Shown piece after piece: positions 47,357 to 58,200 of a stretch of 64,000 bases of DNA (position 1 is its first letter; the number at the start of each line of letters is the position of its first letter). Source of the DNA: Strongylocentrotus droebachiensis (Eukaryota > Echinodermata > Echinoidea > Camarodonta > Strongylocentrotidae); assembly GCA_035222895.1 (NCBI GenBank), contig JAVYIG010000600.1, forward strand, positions 62,001 through 126,000, written 5' to 3'. The translations under genes were made by a program, and so were the position numbers. The notes beneath the pieces were generated by a model. The model saw nothing but the letters and a program-made list of their open reading frames with translations. It had not been told where the DNA came from and searched no databases.

Positions 47357-47636
47357 GTATTTCCCATTATTATGTTATGTATAAATTCAGACTTACTATA
47401 TCAACTCAGTCTGCCCAGACTTTTTTCTTCTACTTCTTAGGTGTTCCTTTAATGACGATTGCATATTTGCATTTAATTGCAGTCTGAATGTTTATCGTAT
47501 AGCCTGTTTGGATATCTTCAGATTATTCTAAAGGTTGAAAACTAGCCCAGGGTTTTTTCGAAAAGAAAATGCCGGTCACCCCCCCCCCCCCCCCACCCAC
47601 CCTAACGTGTCTGTATTTTAGCCCGGTCCAACCCTT

Positions 47637-47712
47637 CCCTCCGCCCCCGCCCCGCCCCCGCCCCCGCCCCCGCCCCCGCCCCCGCCCCCGCCCACGCCCC
47701 CGCCCCCGCTCC
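47637..47712. repeat. (CCCCCG)n microsatellite
   Basis: About eleven hexamers of CCCGCC type in a row, with one interruption (CCACGCCCC near 47,690). It lies about 0.5 kb upstream of the promoter of YHYH gene 6 and is absent from unit 1, where only the neighbouring C-runs occur. Confidence 0.85.
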
Positions 47713-47960
47713 ATCCCTGACCCAGCCCCCATCCCCCTTCCTGTCGTCAGACCCAGACGGTTGTAGTTGTATAGCATTCATTGAGTATGACAAAATATTG
47801 TTATGGAACGAACAATGATTTCCTGAGTGAGCCGTGAACTCTGATATTAGATGTATAATAGTCACGTCAATAGGCAGGTACGAACAGGTACCACCAGTCA
47901 CTATCTCGGTTGATGAAAAAGATAATTATGCTTTGTCACTCTGCTATTCATAGTAACTTG

Positions 47961-48280
47961 TTGAACGTCAATATGGCTAATATGATTAAACACACGAACA
48001 TACGTGCTTCAACCAAAAGTCCCGTACTTAAGATAATACAGATGATAGTTCTATTTCGTTCATAGTTGTTGAACATCAATATGGCTATTATGATTAAACA
48101 CTTGAATATATGTGCTTCAACCAAAAGTCCCGTACTTAAGATAATACAGATGATAGTTCTTTTTCATTCGGCTGATTGTTGACGATCGGACAGGTTTATG
48201 CATTTCAGACAGGCGACATAATAACTGGTGTCAACAGAATATCACCATCCGTTCGACTACGAGTACGAGGACCAATCAAG
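47961..48280 (+). promoter_or_regulatory. Promoter/exon 1 of YHYH gene 6 with 108-bp tandem duplication
   Basis: TTGAACGTCAATATGGCTAA at 47,961 and TTGAACATCAATATGGCTAT at 48,069 begin two 108-bp units, each ending near GATAATACAGATGATAGTTC. Unit 1 of the large duplication has a single version (41,720-41,800). Exon 1 follows and ends ACCAATCAAG|GTAGGTG at 48,280; intron 1 runs to 49,050. The promoter function is inferred from position and conservation. Confidence 0.5.
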
Positions 48281-48459
48281 GTAGGTGTTATGGTAGTCAA
48301 CGAATTAGTGGTAACTACTAAAGTAACTAGTTGATTTATTCAGGCGAGAAAAAAATTGTTCATGAATCCTGCAGTCAATTTAACATTGTCAATACATGAT
48401 CATAAGCTCTTGGGAAAAGCCGAAAGCCAAATTCATGTCTTGCCAAAAGAACGTTTGCA

Positions 48460-48535
48460 CCGCGGGCTGGTATTCGAACCCTTAACCCTTGGATTGATAG
48501 TCAAGTGAATGAACAACACTATACCACGATCATAA
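48460..48535 (-). mobile_element. tRNA-derived SINE head in intron 1 of YHYH gene 6
   Basis: Duplicate of the element at 42,010-42,085. The minus strand keeps GGGTTCGAATACC in B-box position and TGGTATAGTGTTG in A-box position. Not a functional tRNA. Confidence 0.45.
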
Positions 48536-49051
48536 CATATTATATTTGCCAGATGAAAACTTCCTCACTGGAGAATCAGGAGCACAGAACTGATCTTCTG
48601 AGCATGAGCCAAAAGCGCTGATAACTCGTGGAGGAGACGCATTGTTTTTCTCCAGATTTGTTTGACAAACGAGAGGAAAAATAGTTTAGCACACTTTAGG
48701 GTGCAATTTCACCAAAATTCTGTGAATAGGGATTGTGTGGGGGTGGGAGAGGGGGATCAAATGAATAAATACCAACAAATTGTGTGGGACTTTAATTCGA
48801 TATTATGTTCCCTCCCCTTCAAATAATGAAGATCGACCCCCCCCCCCCCCCACACACACAGATTTTATTCCATGCTCCTAAGCTTAGAAATTGATCAGTT
48901 GTTGCCATAACGTCACACGTCAAAAAATAAAGTCAGTTGTTCTTTTTACAAAAGAAGATGACATCTAGATTTTAAAATAATATGCATCGTGGTTCTAAAC
49001 TGATATCTCTTTATTATAGATAAATTATGATTATCGTTATATATTTTCAGA

Positions 49052-49903
49052 ATGAAGTCTATAAGAGGCTATCAGATTCTCCCAGGAGTTTGGGTATTTT
49101 TCCTTCTGCTTTTCAAGCAGACGATTGCTCTTTCACCAGACGAGATCGCAGCGTTCGGTGCCAGAACACACACAGATCCAAACACGGGTCTTCAAGGATT
49201 CATAAATATCACGGAGTACGATGAACTTAACTACGTAATCACGGCCAACGGCATCCCTGACCACGTAGCAGGACCTTACCCGAACGACGAGGACTCCAGC
49301 GTGATCATCGCGCAGGATTTTGTGTATTATATTCTGAAAACGCCAGTGAAAGCGAGCAATGTGACCGAGCTCCCTATGGGGACCATAGGCTTGGCTCTCA
49401 ATGGTGTCCCCTACTTTAACCCATACACCCGTATTGGGACCGACGCGGTGGAGAATGAGCTTTTCGATTCTTGCGACGGTCACCCAACTCCAGAGGCGGG
49501 AACATACCACTACCACGACCATCCCGGTTGTGTGTTCGACTTCCATACTGGAGTGCCGTCCGAGGTCGTTGGCGTCGCATTGGACGGCTATCCCATCTAC
49601 GGACACAACGATGAGAACGGCACTGAACTGACTTCATCGGACTTGGATGAATGCCATGGACGAGTGGTAAATGGAAGCTACCAATACCATATCACCGAAG
49701 ACTTCCCTTACATAATGGGCTGCTATAGAGGCGTGGTTGACGAGCGAAATATGATGGGAGGTGGTGGTCCTCCTGAAAGACCCACCGGCGATCCTCCTGG
49801 ACAGGATCCCAGCGACGATCCCGGCGGCGATGCCATGACATTAACTTGCCGTGGTTATGTACAACTGTTGCTTCTTGTCGTTAGTCTATCCGTATTGTTC
49901 TAG
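49052..49903 (+). CDS. YHYH-domain protein 6 with short stalk
   Basis: 283 residues in one exon. It is very close to protein 5 in the signal peptide, in the domain (TYHYHDHPGCVF, ALDGYPIYGHNDENG, YQYHITEDFPYIMGC) and in the last 20 residues, but its stalk has only about one GDPPGQDPSDD unit after a Gly run. Two changes touch otherwise fixed positions: HPGCVF for HPSCVF, and YGHNDE for YGPNDE. The start follows ATATTTTCAG|A as in genes 4 and 5. It lies in unit 2, upstream of USP39 and on the same strand. The frame is intact; surface-anchored protein of unknown function. Confidence 0.87.
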   Translation: MKSIRGYQILPGVWVFFLLLFKQTIALSPDEIAAFGARTHTDPNTGLQGFINITEYDELNYVITANGIPDHVAGPYPNDEDSSVIIAQDFVYYILKTPVKASNVTELPMGTIGLALNGVPYFNPYTRIGTDAVENELFDSCDGHPTPEAGTYHYHDHPGCVFDFHTGVPSEVVGVALDGYPIYGHNDENGTELTSSDLDECHGRVVNGSYQYHITEDFPYIMGCYRGVVDERNMMGGGGPPERPTGDPPGQDPSDDPGGDAMTLTCRGYVQLLLLVVSLSVLF

Positions 49904-49967
49904 TAACGGCTGGCAAGTGCATCCCATGGAACTGAAATGGTTCATTTGACTGTGACATAGGCCTTAA

Positions 49968-50453
49968 AGGTAATACAAAGTTTTGGGAAATTTTGAAAAT
50001 TGGGTGGATAGTGATTCTTTACAACTTTGATATATTTGGATGCCCCTGTGGATATATTCTAAGCACTAGAAAATTTAGCCCCTAAAATAATTCTGCTTTC
50101 GAGAAAAATTGAATATAAAAATGTACCGGTGCTCCCGGTCAATTTTGATAAATTTTAAATAGCACCTACGGCCGTACAATGGTAGCTGCGACCATGAAAA
50201 TCTCAGAATATATAGTTGTGATATATAATTTCCAAACGGGAATAGCTAATCGGTCGATTGTTTTATAGCTTAATTAATATCTTGACCTTGAGAGGGAGCT
50301 ATACAACATAAAGAGTTAATTATTTAGAATTTCATAACTTTAGACTCGATTTCAACCGCGACAACGATCACTGAATATTGTAGGATCGCATATGCTTCCA
50401 ATATATTCATTTGAACCAAATTCATTACCCCAAACCAAAACTTTGTATTACCT
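49968..50453. mobile_element. 486-bp MITE with TTAA target duplication, copy 2
   Basis: Inserted 60 bp downstream of the YHYH gene 6 stop codon. TTAA flanks both ends (49,964-49,967 and 50,454-50,457), and the inverted termini AGGTAATACAAAGTTTTGG match over 19 bp. The same site in unit 1 (43,548-43,560) reads GGCCTTAAGTTGAG without the insert. It is in the opposite orientation to 34,851-35,341. Confidence 0.85.
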
Positions 50454-50819
50454 TTAAGTTGAGAAATACTCCTTTTTCGACAATCAGTAATAACTTTTTC
50501 TTTAAGGTACCTGCTTTGAGAAAGCTTTATCTGGTTGTTCTCCAACCTTATACGGACTATCATATTTCTTTAAAATTTGTGAAATGTTGATATCTCTGGC
50601 AATAATCCAAATGAACCAAAGTCTGGAGTTACCTCCCTTTTCCGTCATCCCCGCTGCTTAAAAGAAACTATTTTTACGGGGAAAGAATCGCTCCAATTGT
50701 ATCCCTCATCCGCCCCCTCCCTTTCGTTTAACTCGTATTCTGCCCCCCCCCCCCCTATAGGCTTAATGTAGTAATTAGATACAGACTTCATGTGTATCAT
50801 TCGCGAATTGTTTAATGTC

Positions 50820-51610
50820 TAATATGGTTTAGAAGTATGGGGTGCGTTTCTAGTGAATTTTGAGAAATTGGTAAAGATTGAAAACGGAAAATCCCTCCCC
50901 CCCCAAAAAAAAAAAAATAGCAATGTTATAGAAAGTGTTCATTTGCAATGGATAAGAAATATCTTGGGGGTAAATAAAAAGAGTAGTAAATTGGCTGTGT
51001 TGGCTGAAGCCGGGAAATATCCTATAATTATCTATATATATGTAAAATTGTCATAAAATATTGGATCCGCATGAAAAGTGTTGATGAAAACTCTTTGTTA
51101 TATTCTTTTTTTCAAGATAATAGAGAAATGTTAGCGAAATCTACTACATGTTGGCTTACTAATGTTCACAATTTATTAAAGAAAAGTAATCGGAGAGGAA
51201 ACAGAAATTAAGCTTTGAGAAATATATGATTCTCCATTGATGATGGATTTAAACAGTGATAAACGTATACGGAAAGGACGATAATAAATTGCGAACATAT
51301 AGCAAAACATAAAACAAGAAAAAAAAAAAACTTTTGTAAAAAGTAATAAATTACGTTAACGTGTTTGCCGATTTAGAATAAGTTCAAATAATTTACCCAT
51401 TGAAATTGGAAGGCTAGACGCCCAAAAAAAATCACCAACACACCTACGTACTATAGTACCTGCAATGATTGTAATAGTAGAAAATTTGAAGACGAATATC
51501 ACACCACCATGGATTGTACAAAATTTAGTACCCCGGCCAAAAGGAAATATTGTTTGAAGAAAAACAATTGGTATCATTGATAATGAATTTAAAAATTTGA
51601 ACAATGAAGA
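50820..51610 (+). pseudogene. Decayed LINE polymerase, unit 2
   Basis: NVIESVHLQWIRNILGVNKK and LAVLAEAGKYPI (about 50,920-51,030) are typical of the C-terminal region of LINE polymerases. Later frames are broken. It is the duplicate of 44,190-45,420 with further small deletions. Confidence 0.5.
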
Positions 51611-52329
51611 AATATTTGTAAAGATAATTATTTTTGAGAACGTAATTTGTAATGTTATTGAATATATCAGATGCGTTATATCTATAAAAGGACAATTTTT
51701 TAAACTGTATATATAATGAAACTAGACGTTTATAAAGTTATTTGTAATATCATTGAATATATGAGATGTGTTATATTTTGATGTGGAGAAATGTGAAATC
51801 TTTCTACACGTGAAGAAAAGAAACAAAAACTGATATGATTACTTTTTGTTAACTATCTGTAACAAAATGTCGTTATACCTTGTGCTGATGTCATTTAAAT
51901 AAATTCAGATTCAATCAAGCACAAACAAAAATCAATAGTTTGTAATAGTTCATGTAAGGTATTTTTCCAAAACAAATGGTATTATGTTATTGATTGATTA
52001 TGAGCCTAACAAACTTGAAAGTATCACATGTTGCCTGGTGAAGAATAAAGTATTGTTACTGTATATTATAATACTGCTTACAGACATAAAGTTTTCATTT
52101 CATGTAATCTTGTAATTCAATTCAATTCAATTCAAATAATTTTATCTCCTAGACTCAATCAAAATATTAAAAAATATATGAGACAGCATAATTTTGCTTA
52201 CGTTTCCGTATTAATTCATCACATTTCTACATTTCTACGTTTCTTTATTCTTATTTGGAATATTTGCTCTCTTAGTTTGCTCCTTGAAACCTTGAATATT
52301 CTTATCGCCGAATGAACGGAGAAATATGA

Positions 52330-53239
52330 TTAGTCGTAATCTTCCTCCGTCTACCTCTTTTTTCTAGTTCTTCTTTTTCTTCTTCTTCTTATTCTTCTTC
52401 TTCTTTATTCTCCTTCTTCTCTTCTTTCTCCATCTCGTTCTCCCCCTCTAACTCCTCCTCCTTCTTCTTCTTCTTCTTCTTCTTCTTCTTCTTCTTCATC
52501 ATAATCTCCTGTTTTTTCAATCTTCATAATTTTTTTCTTCTTCATCTTCATTTTCGAAACAGACATAGCAATAACGACTATAATTATGCAGATAAGGATA
52601 TTTATATTGATGAAGATGAAGTTCGTGAACATAATGATGGTGATGATTAGATGAAGATGTTGATGATGACGACAATGATGATGATATGATGAGGATGATG
52701 AGGATCATTTTGATGATCATCGATAATCGTGATCTAAATCGAGATCTAGCTCTTGTGTTGAATTGGTGCTTTTTAGGATGATGATGATGCTATTGATAAT
52801 GATAATGATGATAATAAAGATGTGATGATGATGCAGTTCATGATGTGCCCGTGAAATTGAGGATGATGATATAAACGGTGATAATGAAGTTTATGACAGT
52901 GGCTTTATGCCCCCCCCCCCCTTGAGAAAAAAAATCATGTAAAAACACGTGATTTTTACCTTTTTGGGGGGGTTGGGCCCCCTCCCCCCCCCCTGGCGCT
53001 CAAAGAGGGGGGGGGGAGGGGGGAGGGAGGGGGGGGGTGTGCACATTTTTAAATTTTCGAGGACCAAAAAACGAAATGTGCTAAGTACCCCCCCCCCCCC
53101 CCCCCACTGAGCGACTTTTCGGCCGGCGCGATTTTCAAATTTTCGGGAGCAAAGAAGAAAAAAAAAAGTTGGGCCCCCTCCCCTAAGAAATCCTGGGTCC
53201 GCGCCTGATGATGATGATGATGATGATGGTGGTGATGAC

Positions 53240-53270
<31 letters not shown>

Positions 53271-53340
53271 GTGATGATGGTGATGACGACGACAACGATG
53301 AAGGTGATGATGATGATCGATAGTGTATTGCATGCATGGT
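52330..53340. repeat. Low-complexity block of unit 2
   Basis: TTC tract (52,370-52,500), GAT repeats (52,610-52,890 and 53,205-53,330) and, between them, an insertion rich in C and G runs (52,908-53,205). The latter ends GGGTCCGCGCCTG, resembling a degenerate transposon end. Translated frames here are homopolymer artefacts. Confidence 0.65.
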
Positions 53341-53341
53341 G

Positions 53342-55040
53342 GCAGGCGCGCCGGAAGCAGTTTAGGATTGGGGGGGGGCAAACATTCCGGGGGGCTCACA
53401 TTCCAGGGGCAGTGACGTAATGAGAAAAAAAGGGGGGGCAGACGAAGATCTGCATCACCACCAGTCTTACACGTTACATGCAGGTCCCGCGGAACGTTTT
53501 TCAAAGTGGAGTATTATCGATCAGGTTGAGCGTAAATTGGCGTGGGGTCCAGGGCATGAGCCTCGTCAGGGGGGTCAAGGGGCTGAGCCCCCGGAAGCTC
53601 AGGGGTTTTAGGTATTTAATTACGGTTAGATGAGCATCCGGGGGCCCTCTGTTAGGCAATTGACGTGTTCCAAGGGGGGGAGCCCCCAAAAGCTCAGAGT
53701 TTTTAATATTTAACTACGGTCAGATGAGCATCCAGGGGCCGTCTTAGGGCCTTTGGTGTAGTCCAGGGGGCAGAGCCCCCGGAAGCTCAGGAGTTTTAGG
53801 TATTTAATAACGGTCAGATGAGCATCCAGGGGCCCGCCTTAGGGCCCTTGGTTGGGTCCAGGGGGCAGAGCCCCCGGAAGCCCAGGGGTTTTAGGTATTT
53901 AATAAAGGTCAGATGAGCATCCAGGGGGCCGCCTTAGGGCCCTTGGTGGTGTCCAGGGGGCAAGGCCCCGGAAGCTCAGGGGTTTGAGGTATTTAATAAC
54001 GGTCAGATGAGCATCCAGGGGCCCGCCTTTAAGGGCCCTTGGTGGGGTTCCAGGGGGCAGAGCTTCCGGAAGCTCACGAGTTTTAGGTATTTAATTACGG
54101 TCAGATGAGCATCCAGGGGCCCGCCTTAGGGCCCTTGGTGGAGTCCAGGGGGCAGAGCCCCCGGAAGCTCAGGGGTTTTAGGTATTTAATTACGGTCAGA
54201 TGAGCATCCAGGGGCCCGCCTTAGGGCCCTTGTTGAAGTTGTTGGGATCCAGGGGGCAGAGCCCCTGCAAGCTCTGGGGTTTTAAGCATTCAATTACGGT
54301 CAGATGAGCATATACCTTATTTGTGACATTGGCAGGTCACTTATTTTTTTCTTCGTCTTTCTTTCTTTTTCTTTCTCTTTAACATACTTTTTCAAAAAGG
54401 AGGGGGGGGGCTCGAGCCCAGCCACTTTGCAGACCATGACATAAAGGCTTCTAAATAAGCGTATTTCGCCTGACTGTAATTTGGGGATTTCTTATTTTCC
54501 AACAAACGCTTCAAAAGGTATGACTTACAAAAAAAATGGAGAAAAAATGCCGGAAAATCGTCAACATTTTGTAAATCACTTGTTTCGAATAAGAAATACA
54601 TCACCCCCCCCCCCCCCCAATCAGTACGCCAGCGTTCAGGTCTCATGTCTTCTCACCCCTATAACAAAAAAACGGACACGCTTTCCCATTCTCGCACAAT
54701 ATGTCCACGATATGCGCGTATCGCTATTATAGAGACCTCCATTGATAAATACCGTATAGGTGGCATGCGCAATGTTTAAAAAAAAAAAAATTCCTGTGAA
54801 CTTTCCTTTTTCTTTGAATGGAATTGTATATGTGATTTAATTCAGGTTTTTATTATTGTTACGTTCTTTTGGATTAAAAATACAAGCCATGTTTACTCCT
54901 TTACTGTTTTTTTTTTTTTTTTTGAGGGGGGGGGGGGCGTTTTAGGGGGGCAAAAATGTGTTTTGCCCCCCCCCCCCAAACTTTTTTTTACTGGGGGGAA
55001 ACTGCCCCCCCCCCCCCCCCCCTCCACTTCCGGCGCCTAT
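53342..55040. mobile_element. 1.7-kb element with internal ~94-bp tandem repeats
   Basis: Ends GCAGGCGCGCCGGAAG and, inverted, ATAGGCGCCGGAAG; ATGGTGG lies at both edges. Unit 1 at about 46,955-46,975 shows the empty site GCATGGTGGTGGTGATG. The interior holds about eight tandem units of 91-101 bp (53,545-54,315) carrying GGGGGCAGAGCCCCCGGAAG and CAGATGAGCATCCAGG. Long G, C and T runs follow. No transposase seen; superfamily undetermined (7-8-bp duplication would suit hAT). Confidence 0.65.
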
Positions 55041-55292
55041 ATGGTGGTGATGATGATTATGATCTGTACAACTGCTGATGGGGATGATGAATGTAAATGG
55101 GCTGCTTCTGAATTATAAGGATCAGCCACGATACGGCAAGACCGTATAGTCGAGTTCCTCTTATTTTATTTTACTCTATTGCGATTTATCACTACACCTT
55201 CGTCCCTCCCATCTCTCCCTGCATAAACCTTGAATCCTATTAGGCCTATCCCTTTACAAACGACGAGGGCGTTCATTGCAATTTTGGAAAAG

Positions 55293-58200
55293 ATGGCGTC
55301 CTCCACACCGCTTGGTAAGGGAAAACGACAGCTAGTTGACGCAAGCTACGATGACGACAGCGATGATGATTACGGTATTTCCCATTATTTTGTTATGTAT
55401 AAATTAAGACCTACTATATCAAACTAGATATTTTATATTTAGTAATTTCTATGAATGGACCTTGTAAATTCTGCTTTTAAAAATCACCGTGGTCCCACCT
55501 GCTGTTGTTGGCGTAAGAAATGACTAGATTTTGACAAACTTGAAACAATCGGCGCTAGTTCAGGTCATTGAGAATCTTTTAGACTTTGACCCTTAACTTC
55601 GACGTGGAGATACCCTTCTTAAACATACCAAGAATCAAGTAAATCTTTGTCAATTGTTCAGTGGTCCTGATTCTAAAGTCGTTACGTTTCTCGCCTGTTT
55701 TCATGGTTTTCATTGTTTTGTGTCAATTTTCTTTTCTTTAGGCCTAGATCTAAGTTAGATCTATTAAATTTTTGGAGAATTTCCTATTCTGTCAATTACC
55801 AGTATTCGGTCAGACAGCCGTTTCAACAGGTGTAACAAACTAAAAAAATAATTTATGAGCCACATAACTTGCACAAATCTAGACCGAATTTTCCGTCTCT
55901 TTCGTTCGTTAGCCTCTTAGTCTTATTGGGGTAGGGTCGGCCGGCTCTCTCTTTAGAGACGGAAACCGTCTATACACATTCCCTTGATAACGCCACGGCC
56001 ATTTCAGGTCGAAGCGTTTTGCCCCAAAAATCCCCCAAAATGTCATTTTACCTCGTGTAGACAATCTATATCCAAATGTAAATTAGGCCTAGAATCTAGG
56101 CTATAATACCTCGGTTCCACTTATTAACTTGATTGAAATAATCCGTTTAATGGTCCCTTTTAAGGAAATTATGGATCAAAATCGACATCCATGTTGAAAA
56201 TCTTGCAAGCCGTGTTAAACTCTCGCTGCCGGAGTCATCTAATTCAGAGATCAGTGATCTCATCCCTTCTAGTCTACGCCGAAGGCAAAATGATTATGAA
56301 GGAAAAACTGTGCGCCATCTACACGTTCGTAATGGCGTTATCACAGTTTTTCCTTTGGTATGCTTTCTATGTCCATCTCTTCTTGAATAAACTCCTCCAC
56401 AGTCTCTATCAGCTTCTTCTCATCATCTGTCTCTTCCACTGCTATGCCGCTGGCTGCCTTCTCTTGTCGATTTTTGTCTCTGACTCTGTCCATGAGACTT
56501 GACATGCGGTCTCTTACCGCTCTCTTATCCACTTTCAGGTTACGGTTCTGCATGGCTGCGGCAACCTCCTGCCATGCTCGTCCCCTCTCCCTTGTCCCTT
56601 GAGGATGCTGGAAGGGTCTGGCGAGTACCACCTCACCGACAAAGATTAGGTCTTTATGTAGGTCCCAAGTCATGCTGAAAGACACAGACAAAATGATGAT
56701 TTTAAATAAGACTTAAGAAGACAATTACAACCTGGTCATCAGTTGTTATTATTTCTAACAAAATAATAATGATATATTTTGGTTAAAGTTACTAGTAGAC
56801 CTCTAGAAGAAGATGATCACAAAGTACAATGTTCGACTTTACAGGGCTCAACACACTCACTTGCGCTTTTGCCGAGGGGAGTGAAAATCAGTTGTGGGCA
56901 AGTTCAGTTTGACGTCACTTGCCCGGCAAGGGCGAGTAATTAAGATCCAAATGGTTATGAGAAAATGTTTGAATTTAAGTGAATAGAAAATAAATTCATA
57001 ATCGACAGCAAATTATTTGTCACAGTGTTCTAAAGTGTTATTTACAATTTTTTCTTGAATGTTATTCATGGCAATGACAAATTGTCATTTGAGGTTTTAA
57101 ACCAACTTATTTATACCCCCTATCCATGCATTGGAATGTATGTAATGTAATTCCCAAAACGCGTTATCGAACTATGGAATAAACGGCCAGAAACTCTAGT
57201 CACTGCACGTGATATAAAAAAACACAAGACTTGCTAAACAATTTTATGTAACCTGACATCCACGCATTCTGCACTACGTTTAAAGTCGCAAACTAATAAT
57301 TGAACTTATATCTTGGAAGACGACCGGGAGATCTACGTCTACACAACTACCTCACTCCTCCCTGCTCCGTTACCCCTTCATCCATGCCTGCCTTCCGAAA
57401 TTCATAATAGCCTACTTCTACTATCGCTTATTTTTCTACACAAAATTGATGCTTCTCGTTCTAATACTATCTAAAGCTCCTAACCGGTCGGATTTCAACA
57501 TTTACTTTATTTGGACTCCAGGAATCTCCAAAATAGTTGAGGGATCAACTAAGAGAAGAAGATGACCTACTCAATATCCTCTGAACTATTTCACGCCCAT
57601 ATGAAAAAATATTTAAACAATGTCATTTAGATCTACCCCTTTTCATAAATATTTGCATGTTGATACCTTGGCAATGTGAAAAAGCGCTTACTAGCTGCAC
57701 AACCTGCACTAGTTGTCATTCTACATTCTCCCAGATGTGGTTCGTATTTTCCACAAGCATTCTGACTGTCTAAAATGCAAATTCTCGTAAGTAGATCAAT
57801 AATCAACATTTATGCACTCACCGCACTGTTCCCTTCTGCTTCTTCCCACGAGTCCCAGCTGATGTGGCTTCACCCGCTCTGCCTCTGCCATCAGTTTGTT
57901 CCAGCTTTTTAAAAATAAAAATAAAAATGAATTATAACAACTAGAGGGTCTATTTTTAATTTTATAAATGATTTCAAAAGGGATAATGGAAGCCCGACTG
58001 CTGAGAATACAGCATTCTTCCAGAATCTTGGGTAAAGGATGATAGTGAACAGGTGAATGAAGACCAATGCCAAAATTATTTACAAACTTTACAAAACACT
58101 CAATCTATATTTTAAAAAAGCAGACTTTAACAATTTACGCCTAGATTTCTAGAGTCTAGACCTAGATCATACTAATCTAGATCAGACATTACTTTAGCAT

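Larger units (their letters stand above)
41270..47405. repeat. Right-hand duplication unit 1 (YHYH gene 5 + USP39 exon 1 copy)
   Basis: Unit 1 matches unit 2 (47,406-55,430) in direct order: TTGCCCAG start, AATGCCGGTCACCCCC with C-run, promoter, first exon, tRNA-like SINE, YHYH gene, LINE remnants, TTC/TCC tract, GAT tract, and a copy of the promoter and exon 1 of USP39. The unit boundary is near CTATATCAA(C). Unit 2 is longer because of insertions at 49,968-50,453 and 53,342-55,040. Confidence 0.8.

Noticed and set aside
52891-53611. Frames of 63-151 codons rich in Ser, His, Met or Gly
   Set aside because: They read through ATG/GAT repeats and poly-C/G runs and switch meaning with frame.
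56135-56400. Plus-strand open stretch reading VENLASRVKLSLPESSNSEI, with a possible acceptor (CCTTTTAAG) and donor (TTG|GTATGC)
   Set aside because: Its phase does not join either USP39 exon, the acceptor is poor, and the two USP39 exons fit each other directly. It also overlaps the end of the antisense Myb/SANT gene.
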